Shown here: in pieces, positions 56,597 through 64,000 of the stretch | Numbering within the stretch: position 1 is the first letter of the stretch | Layout of the letters: every line of letters starts with the position of its first letter | Source of the DNA: Phanerochaete sordida | Lineage: Eukaryota > Basidiomycota > Agaricomycetes > Polyporales > Phanerochaetaceae | Assembly: GCA_019973155.2 (NCBI GenBank) | Contig: BPQB01000002.1 | Location: 1-64,000, forward strand | Reading direction: 5' to 3' | DNA length: 64,000 bases | The notes under the pieces: model-generated | Told to the model about the DNA's origin: nothing | The model's database searches: none | Seen by the model: the letters and a program-made list of their open reading frames with translations, nothing else | Made by a program: the position numbers and the translations under genes

Positions 56597-58213
56597 TCAC
56601 GGATAATAGCTCTCCGGGTCATCTCCCTCTGAATACGCCATCAACTCATTCATAGCCCTCCACGCCTCGTCGCCCGTTCTGAACGACGCCGACGGATGCA
56701 CGAGCGCGTCGGGGAACAGCGACTCGATGTAGCGCACTGCGCCGCGATACGATCCTGGGCCCGTGAGCGCGCCGAGCCAGAGGTATCGAACGCCCGACTG
56801 GGACTCCCCAGACGGCATCCCCTCTCCATACTCCTTCTCGCCGTCGACCGCGACGCGCAGGCCAAGCGCCTCGAGGCGCGCGCAGCGCAGCGCGAAGGGA
56901 AGTAGATCCTCGAGCTGCAGAGTCGGCGCGCCGTCGTGCGCGTCGTCGCCGAGGCGCAGCGTCGCGATGTGCGGCCACGCTCCGATAATGGCGTCGAGCT
57001 CGACCGGCGTCGGGGATATGTGCGTGTCGCGCAGGTCGAGATGCGTGAGGTGGCGCAGCGCGAGGAGCGGGGCGAGCGCGGTGAGGGCGTGCTCGGGCTG
57101 TGAGAGCTCGTTGAGGTCGAAGTGCTCGCCGTGTTGCGCGAGGAGGGTGAGGGAGTGCAGGGAGGTGAATTTGGGGAGGAGGTGCAGGAGCGCGAGGGTC
57201 CCTGCGGGTGAGGGAGAGCAGGGCGGGCCGCGTCTGGTGTGTGCGATTTGGAGCTCCGTGAGGCCGGGCGCAGCGGTGTGGGTGAGGAGGATGATGAGTG
57301 GTGCCGCGTCCAAGGACTCGTACGATAATTCTAGGTGTTCTAGTGAGTGGAACGGGATGTTCGCGGGCGTCTGGAAACCTTCGGGTAGGCGAGTCGTGAG
57401 TTGCTTGAGCGAGGAAAGCGAGCCTATGTGGCGAAAGGCCTCTGGAGTGATCTGGGGGACGATCAAAGTCCGTAATACCTCGAATGATAAGATGGCTTGG
57501 GAAACACGCTCAGCCTGTAAAGTCTCGGCTTCGACTGATACTCTGGGCAGGCTGGGCGGAGAATATTCGAAATGCGCCATCGTCCCCGCACACGAGCGAC
57601 AGGCTTCAAGGAGAGGGGTGGCATCCCAGGGCTCTGGAAATCTGATCGTAAGCTCGCGCAGCGGGGGTCGGATGAATTGCGGAAGCCAGCCGGGTGTCGA
57701 GATCTCTGAGCAATGGACGGCTTCGAGGTTTGGGAGGAGGCGATCTCCAGGATGATATCTCATGACGGAGTCCCAGTCAAGGCCGATGTTGACGACTTTC
57801 GACTGGACGATGTCGTATGGGCTGACTGAGCCGATGGAGCGGATCTTCGCGGTATACCACAAAAACCGCCGCCATTCCTGGTCATTCAGTGGCTGAGTGA
57901 CCGTCTTCTCTGAGATTAGCACCGAATTACGAGATGAGACGACACCACATACATAGAGATCGTTGACTCTGCTGAGTACACGCGCCGGCAGCACGTAGTA
58001 GAGGACGGAGAGGTTGTCCAGGTCTCTCCATACAACGCTCAAGGCAGCGTCTCGGAACGCGCAAGAGACGAGTGCCATAGGCACAAGTACCCCTGCGCGG
58101 TCCACCGGAGGGTCGAAGATATGGTCCGCTATTCTCTCCACGACCTCGCCGATGGCCAGGCAGAGATGCATTGCTGCACGTCGAATACATGCTGCGGTCA
58201 GAATCGAAATCAT
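56597..58213 (-). CDS. F-box/LRR protein (538 aa)
   Basis: Single-exon - strand gene. I chose ATG at 58213 (MISILTAACIRRAAMHLC); an ATG 14 codons later (58171) is a good alternative, and an upstream intron (donor near 58239) is possible. The N-terminal motif MHLCLAIGEVVERIADHIF, then VPMALVSCAFRDAALSVVWR, is the classical basidiomycete F-box pattern. It is followed by leucine-rich segments: LPNLEAVHC, LRELTIRF, SLKQLTTRLPEGF, SLEHLELSYESLD, LTELQIAH, SLHSLTLLAQHG, LTHLDLRDTHI and LEALGLRV. The expected role is a substrate adaptor of an SCF ubiquitin ligase with unknown target. The C terminus ends GDDPESYYP. A remnant of a second copy lies at 54000-54050. Confidence 0.9.
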   Translation of the reverse strand: MISILTAACIRRAAMHLCLAIGEVVERIADHIFDPPVDRAGVLVPMALVSCAFRDAALSVVWRDLDNLSVLYYVLPARVLSRVNDLYVCGVVSSRNSVLISEKTVTQPLNDQEWRRFLWYTAKIRSIGSVSPYDIVQSKVVNIGLDWDSVMRYHPGDRLLPNLEAVHCSEISTPGWLPQFIRPPLRELTIRFPEPWDATPLLEACRSCAGTMAHFEYSPPSLPRVSVEAETLQAERVSQAILSFEVLRTLIVPQITPEAFRHIGSLSSLKQLTTRLPEGFQTPANIPFHSLEHLELSYESLDAAPLIILLTHTAAPGLTELQIAHTRRGPPCSPSPAGTLALLHLLPKFTSLHSLTLLAQHGEHFDLNELSQPEHALTALAPLLALRHLTHLDLRDTHISPTPVELDAIIGAWPHIATLRLGDDAHDGAPTLQLEDLLPFALRCARLEALGLRVAVDGEKEYGEGMPSGESQSGVRYLWLGALTGPGSYRGAVRYIESLFPDALVHPSASFRTGDEAWRAMNELMAYSEGDDPESYYP

Positions 58214-59623
58214 GTCTGGATCCCTCGGAGACGTACTTAAGTTGACAAGCAGAGTATGGTCAAAAGACAAGTGGGGAGCAACGACGCGTTAGGCTGTTTC
58301 TGTGGACAAAACCGGATGCTATACCCGCGACGGACACGTGTGCGCACTGCCTCTACCACCAACCGCTCACCGTGTTCGCATCAAGATGAGCGGAGGATTC
58401 TCTGCTGACCGAGAGTCGAGCAGCGAGGACAGCGCTCGCATAGCCTGAAACGCTCGGCACGTAAGGGAAATGCGACTCGGACGCCGGCTGCCACAGATAT
58501 GCATCGGATCGCGTTCCTGGTGATGCGCGCGTACCCGCATGTTCTGGGATTCACGAGGATCCACGCACGAGCGTAACAGCACTGATGGTGTATGTTGTCG
58601 AATGCCGAAGAAATGGGACTAAAGCGCGGCAGGATACCATCCTTCTGCATACCCTGGACGTCGCGTCCTGGGGTCTTGCGAGGAACCGTAAGCCTTGAAG
58701 GTCGCGCAGAAGAAAATGGACGCACCTGAGTATAATCGTTCCCGCTCGAACGATGGGCGTGTACTGCACCTTGGCTAATGAAAAATGCTATACCGCTTCC
58801 GGTTGGTATATCTGCACGCCTCGCGCAGTATCGCGCTAGCGTTGTGATATCTTGAGCGCGAGACCGTGCACAAGCACTGAAGTAGCACTAACCTGGGCCT
58901 GCAGACTTGCGGTGCGGCGTAGCAATATTATGCGATATAAGCTACCGGTCTTCTGGAACGCAGTCAAGGTGAGAACGAGAACGAGATGGCAGACCTGCCC
59001 TGTGTGGGAGGCGTCTCCGTCGCATGGTTGCCACGTGGATGCAGCGCCACGAAGGGGGGAGAGACGCTTGCCGCAGCCCAACTTGAACCGCCACGACGAC
59101 CTCGCTCAGCCCTCGCTTTCTCCGCTCTCTCAGTGTCACACCGTTCTTCGAGTCTTGCTCGGTAGATTCTCTGGAGATCCCGACACACACTTGGAGCCTG
59201 CATTACATGTCGCAGAGGAGACGAAGGCTGGAAGTAGTAGGCTGGAAGAGGTGGATCGTCGCAGGGAACTGCAGGGAACATGTAGAAGCCCAACGACCGT
59301 CAGGCGTCCCGCGTACGTTACGTTGTTCGAATATCTTGCTCCTTTCATTGGATGTCCGTATCTGTCGAGTCATGACGATTCGATTGGGGTACGCTCGTCG
59401 CAGCATCCTTACAGTCCCCCTCTGTTTCTGCGCACACCTGGATAGAAAGCCTGTAAGCGTACCTTCCTAGAAGCTACGTCTCTGCAATACAGCTCTGTCC
59501 CAGCCGTTTGAAGAGCTCGCTGAGAGTGCCCACATAAGGTGTCTACGACGTCATAGTCGCGTACGCTTCGCCTTCCGCCTTAACTCCTGACGGCCATCTT
59601 CTCTCCTTCGAAAGGCGGTCACC
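58214..59623. other. Intergenic, divergent promoters
   Basis: About 1.4 kb between the start of the F-box/LRR gene (-) and the start of the MYND gene (+). No exon chain is recognised. The last 60 bp before 59624 are C/T-rich (CTTCTCTCCTTCG), as expected for a promoter. Confidence 0.5.
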
Positions 59624-62600
59624 ATGGCGCACACTGTCTACTGGCCCTGGAAGCCCTTCTTCTATCCCATTGGGAACACTTCGCCCGTCTCGCTTTTCCA
59701 ACACATTCCCCCTGAAGATGATGCCGACATCTTGTTACTCGGCTGTGGCGACCCTAGGAACATGCTGTACTCCATATATGCGCGTGGAGAAGGCGGGGAA
59801 TGTGGTGCGTGGTCCATTCATACTTCGCGGCGTGTAACTCAAGTTGAGATTCTCAGAGGCGGGCAAGCTAGACTTTACTTGCTGCGATATCGAGGCAGCT
59901 GTACTTGGTACGTTATCTGCTCTGTTCGTAATCTACGTCTCACCACTTTCCAGCTCGAAACGTCCTTGTTTTCACTCTCATTGCCGACGGAGAACATATC
60001 AAACAGCCACAAATGCTTTGGAACACCGTCTATCATTTCTTCCTCGATGGCCTCTCGCTCAAGCTCCTCCTTGACCAAGCTCAGAAACTGTCTAACGCAT
60101 CTGGGAGCTTGGATCTCTGGAAGCAGTCAGAATACGCCAAGTTCCTCGACATCGGCACCACACACACCCTCTACGAGCTTCACATGCTCTGGACGCTCTA
60201 TGCGGAGACCAAGTCTTTCTCGCCTACACGTCGCGCCGACGTCACCGCGAAGTTCAAGGCTGGGTTCAAGAACACGGGAAGGGACAAGGGAACCACTTTC
60301 GATCCCACTGCATCCCGCTCTGCTGGCCCCGTTGCAATACAGGCTCTCGAGTCATGCCGGGAGGCGACCTTTCGATTCTGGGAGTCAGGCACCATGTTCA
60401 CGTCCCGCAGCGACATCGACGCGGCGACGGAGGTCAATCCCACGTTTGCCTACGCCATGGGAGACGAAGGTTTCATGGCCCATCACGGTACCGATCCGCT
60501 CGCCGCCTTCCACCTCGCCCCCATCTTTGCGACAGCAAGCATAACGAACCTACCTCCACTCGGGCAAATCTACCGCGCTACTCAAGAGCAGTTCTTTGCG
60601 TGGTGCTCTGCCTTCTACGAATGCATCCAGCGCGGACCTGCCAAGCTCCGGATCAGGGTCGTGGTCGCCGATGCGCTCGCATTCTGCCAGGCGCTGCAGC
60701 TTCAGGCTGCGCAGAGCGATGCCTCTGTATTCCCCCGCGTGTCTGCTTGGAAAGCATCTCTGCTGTCCTTAGACGGCGAGGACTATTCTACCCATGCTGC
60801 GCCTCTCACCTTCGACGTCATAGACACCTCAAATCTGTCAGACCACGTCGGAACCCACAACGCCCTCGTCGCGACGTCCCCTTTGCTCAAGATATCGCCT
60901 TCAGCGTCGCTTTATACCGAGTCGCTGCTCTCGTCAAGCGAAGATCCCATAACGTCCTTCGCTACAAGCCTGTGCGGTGATGTGACCACCATGTCTGTCC
61001 TCTTCGACCTCACGCCAACGTCATATCTCGCGGGATACAACACCCACTCGAACATCCACGAACTAGCGAGCCACTACATGAGCAAAGACAAGAAGCAATA
61101 CCACGAGCGAACCACCTGGAAGCGTCCGTCTCAGCTCGCATCCAGACCATGTCGCCCCGTCGCCCTCAATCCCGCGGACCTCGCGTCGCTCCTCTTCCGC
61201 ATCTACCTTCGGATGTTCGCGCACGAAGCCGTCCCAGATCCCCAGTACCGCACCGCAGCCACAGTGCAAGCGCGCGCTCTATCACGCGTACACTACACCC
61301 GGCGGAGCTTCGCCGAGCTCGTGCGCAGCCTCTCGAACACTATCGCAACAGACTGGTCTGCCGTCTGCGACACGCTCGCCCAGCACGTCCGCGCCGACAC
61401 GACGCTCATGATCGGCATGAACTACTACCAGGACCTCGTCACGCAGCTGCACCTCGCCGGCGTCTGGTCGACGGACTCGCTCGGCCCGGGCAACCCGCAC
61501 CTCTACGTGAACAAAGTCTCCGGCCCGTTTCGCGAGTGGAAGTCCGTCCCGCCTGCTGTGTGCGTCGCGTTCGCCGTCCCGCGTGCGAAGCTGAGGCCGC
61601 TCGACGATCCGGACGCGCCGCCGAACCCGGTGCTCGCCGTCGAGCTGCTGTGCGGCGGCGACCGGGGCTCGAGCTACTTCGCGTCGATCGACACCGCGTT
61701 CGGCGCGCTCTCCGTTAGCGGCACCGGAGAACAGAAGCGTGCGATCATCGAAGAGGACCCGCGCGGCAAGGCAGGCGGTGCCGACGTCGTCGTCTCGGTG
61801 TGCGTCACGTCGGCGATCCTGGCTGTCGACCCTTCTGCGCTGCAGGTGCGCCTGAGCGTCGCACATTCGACTTCTGCGGTGCTCGTCGAGAAGCTTGGCC
61901 CGCGGATGATGGTTCATTATGTGCCGCTCAGCGACGGGGAACAGGTCCATGTCCTGCGCGAGCGGCCGACTGTCGCGGCAGGTGTCTCGGCGGTGATCCC
62001 GCAGTTACCTCAGGTTGCACCGCCGTCGGCGCCCGCCCCAGTGTCGTTGTCCGTGGACGGGGCGAAGGTGGGCAAGATGACGAGGAGGCTGGACGTAGTC
62101 GAGGCGCAGACGAAGGCTGTGCTGGCGTCGAGGGACACTGCGGTTACGACGAAGCAGGCGGGGCCTTCCGAAATCGAGGTCTCCATCGGCTTGGCGCACA
62201 AAGAGAGGTTTGCGTTCCCGTTCCCGGTCGACGCGACCAAGGCCAAACTTCGAGTGGCTCGCAAGTCTGCCTGGATTGAGGTGCGTTTGAGTACGCTCAA
62301 GACCGCGCAGTGCTGACAGGCGTGTGCTAGATCGTCGCAGAGCCATGTATTCTGGGCCGCCCAGGGACACCTGTAGAAGCCCGCTTCCCGATCATCATGT
62401 ACCACAACACCCCGATTCCGTGGGCCATCCATCGGATTAATCTCGAACGACTTCCCGTTCTCCCGACTTCTGGCATACCGAAAGAACGTCTCAGCTGGCT
62501 TAATACTCACGTCAGCTTGGCACTCTCCGACCGCGAGCAGCGCGCTCGGGAGGCAGAGACGATGAATACGCTGGCCCACGTCAAGGACTCCCTGCACAGT

Positions 62601-63335
62601 ATATTCGTCCACGCCTCTGGTTTCCAGGGCCCAAAGCCAGTCTCTGTGGTCGGCCTGAACCTCGCCGCGCGCCGCGGCGTCGACACGCTGCTATTCATCC
62701 CCGAGCTCCGCCTGGACGTTGCCGCGCACACCATCGTCGCCGACGCCTACGTTCTCCCGGTCCACATCAGCATCCTCCCCGAGCTCACGCAACCCATCTC
62801 GGCCATTACGCCCGAGATTCTCCAGGTCATGGTCACCGCGGACGAGTGCACGGCGTGGAAGCACCTCCTCCCGAGCCTCGTCGAGCGCTGCCGCACCTGG
62901 GCGCACGCCCCGCAGTGCGCGTACCGTGCCCCCGGCGCGCGCATTCCCCTTGTCGCAGAGTACGCCGAGGTCCCGATCTGCGCGTGCGGCCAGGGCAAGG
63001 TCGGCGCGGCGTTCCGCGCTCGAGAGGAATGGGCGCCATTCGCGCCGTACGTCACCCGCGTCGCGCTCTCGCCGCTCTTCGCGGTGTCGTTCCTCGAGTC
63101 CGTCGCTGGCAAGTTGAAGGGGCTCAAGGACGACGTGGAGGGCCGCCTCGCGGGGGAATCCAGCTCGTCGGGAGCGGATGGCGCCTGTTCAAATTGGTCG
63201 AAGTGTGCTGCGTGCAGTGTGGTGATCACAAGAGAGCCACCGCTGATCTGTAGCCGGTGCAAGAAGGTGGCATACTGCGGCGGCGACTGCCAGCGTAAGG
63301 ATTGGGGGGCCCACAAGCGCTTCTGCACAGCGTAG
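59624..63335 (+). CDS. DUF4470-like/MYND zinc-finger protein (1187 aa)
   Basis: Exons 59624-59804, 59857-59907, 59954-62280 and 62331-63335, all GT-AG, with phases summing to 3564 nt. The start is in a CACCATGG context. The N terminus MAHTVYWPWKPFFYPIGNT, then DADILLLGCGDPRNMLYSIY, then KLDFTCCDIEAAVLARNVL, is the DUF4470 pattern of many basidiomycete proteins. The long middle part has no motif I know. The C terminus (residues about 1145-1185) is a MYND finger: CAAC...CSRC...CGGDC...HKRFC, with all eight ligands present. MYND fingers bind short proline-rich peptides; the rest of the function is unknown. It appears intact and is not duplicated in the window. Confidence 0.93.
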
Positions 63336-64000
63336 TGGCAATCGAGGTAGCATACCAATGTCCTCAATTTCCATTGCCTTGCCGTCCACGATCATTGTAC
63401 CGGGCGAGAGATCTGGGAGTTTTTTTTTGTCACTTGCCAGCTGCCAGTTCTCGATTCTAAATTGTAAGCCGCAGTATCAGCAGCACGTCTTCATAGGAAC
63501 AAATTTACAAGTTAACCTAGAACCACACTATCTCCTCCCTACGGCCAACATGCGTATCACCAAGAGTAACGTTGTGCGCTGTGTTACAGCTGCTGTTAGC
63601 TGTTCGGTGCTGATCGCCTTCGTCGCGGCGCGAGTTGCTATATGAGCTGGCTTGCCCCTTGAGCCATCTTGTTATTGACGAGCACCTTCATTCTGGGTCC
63701 CAGAGCAGCAGGCCGTATGCATACGGTCAGCGGAGCCGCAGACAGGAGCGACGGATGCGTCCCGATCTGCTGTGCCTCGGATCCAGGAGGACACTGCAAT
63801 CAGGTGAGAGTGGATGCCGCGCCGTTTCCTTCGGGCACAGGACTTGTCAGGAGCTGATTACAAAGTAGACGGCCCGGCTCACACAGTGTAAATATTCACA
63901 CCCAGAGGACGGGAACCGCAGAGGACACTGCCACGGCACGATCCCTCCCTAGCATTACGTCCCTGTGTCCCTACTCCGTCACGTATTCTTTCTGCGCGAG
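63336..64000. other. Intergenic end of window
   Basis: 3' flank of the MYND gene. A run of ten T lies at 63421-63430, and AT-richer DNA at 63455-63540 may include the polyadenylation region. No gene is seen. Confidence 0.5.

Noticed and set aside
56763..57755. 330-codon frame on +
   Set aside because: Antisense shadow of the F-box/LRR gene, Ser/Arg-rich and without motifs.
61149..61950. Arg-rich open frames on both strands
   Set aside because: Shadows of exon 3 of the MYND gene.

Overview
The window looks like a 64 kb piece of an Agaricomycete (mushroom-forming basidiomycete, possibly a polypore) nuclear genome. The reasons are the many 45-60 bp GT-AG introns, the G+C-rich coding DNA, and the gene families present: DUF6535 membrane proteins, F-box/LRR proteins and a DUF4470/MYND protein, all of which are expanded in that group. 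I ran no searches. Family names rest on motifs I recognise, and exon borders were worked out by hand from splice signals, reading phase and comparison of paralogues inside the window.

Region 1 (1-5.5 kb) is one complete hAT-type DNA transposon at 349-5514. It has a perfect 8-bp target duplication (GGTCAGAA), 14-bp terminal inverted repeats and about 170 bp of subterminal inverted repeats. It holds two divergent genes: a multi-exon transposase on + with one in-frame TGA, and a second, unrecognised three-exon gene on -. About 4.7 kb with no confident gene follows.

Region 2 (about 9-49 kb) is a tandem array. A DUF6535 gene (four predicted membrane spans, about 765-1017 residues) occurs six times: 10.2, 18.8, 26.4, 33.4 and 38.7 kb on +, and 48.8 kb on -. 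Downstream of copies 1, 2, 3 and 5, tail to tail, lies a member of a second family of about 335 residues and six exons with an F-box-like N terminus. It is intact after copies 2 and 5 and decayed after copies 1 and 3. The repeating unit is therefore a convergent pair: DUF6535 gene and F-box-like gene. Copy 3 carries a single in-frame TGA. Copy 6 uses a GC-AG intron. Gene-poor spacers contain relics, including a piece of an MFS transporter.

Region 3 (50.7-58.3 kb) is a local duplication containing the same F-box-like family and a single-exon F-box/LRR gene. The original unit is a decayed gene on -, a shared bidirectional promoter, an intact gene on +, then the F-box/LRR gene on -. In one copy a deletion fused the remnant of the left gene to the last codons of the F-box/LRR gene, and a 289-bp MITE-like element sits in its promoter.

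Region 4 (59.6-63.3 kb) is a four-exon gene for a 1187-residue DUF4470-like protein ending in a MYND zinc finger. The rest of the window appears gene-free. No rRNA, convincing tRNA or CRISPR array was seen.
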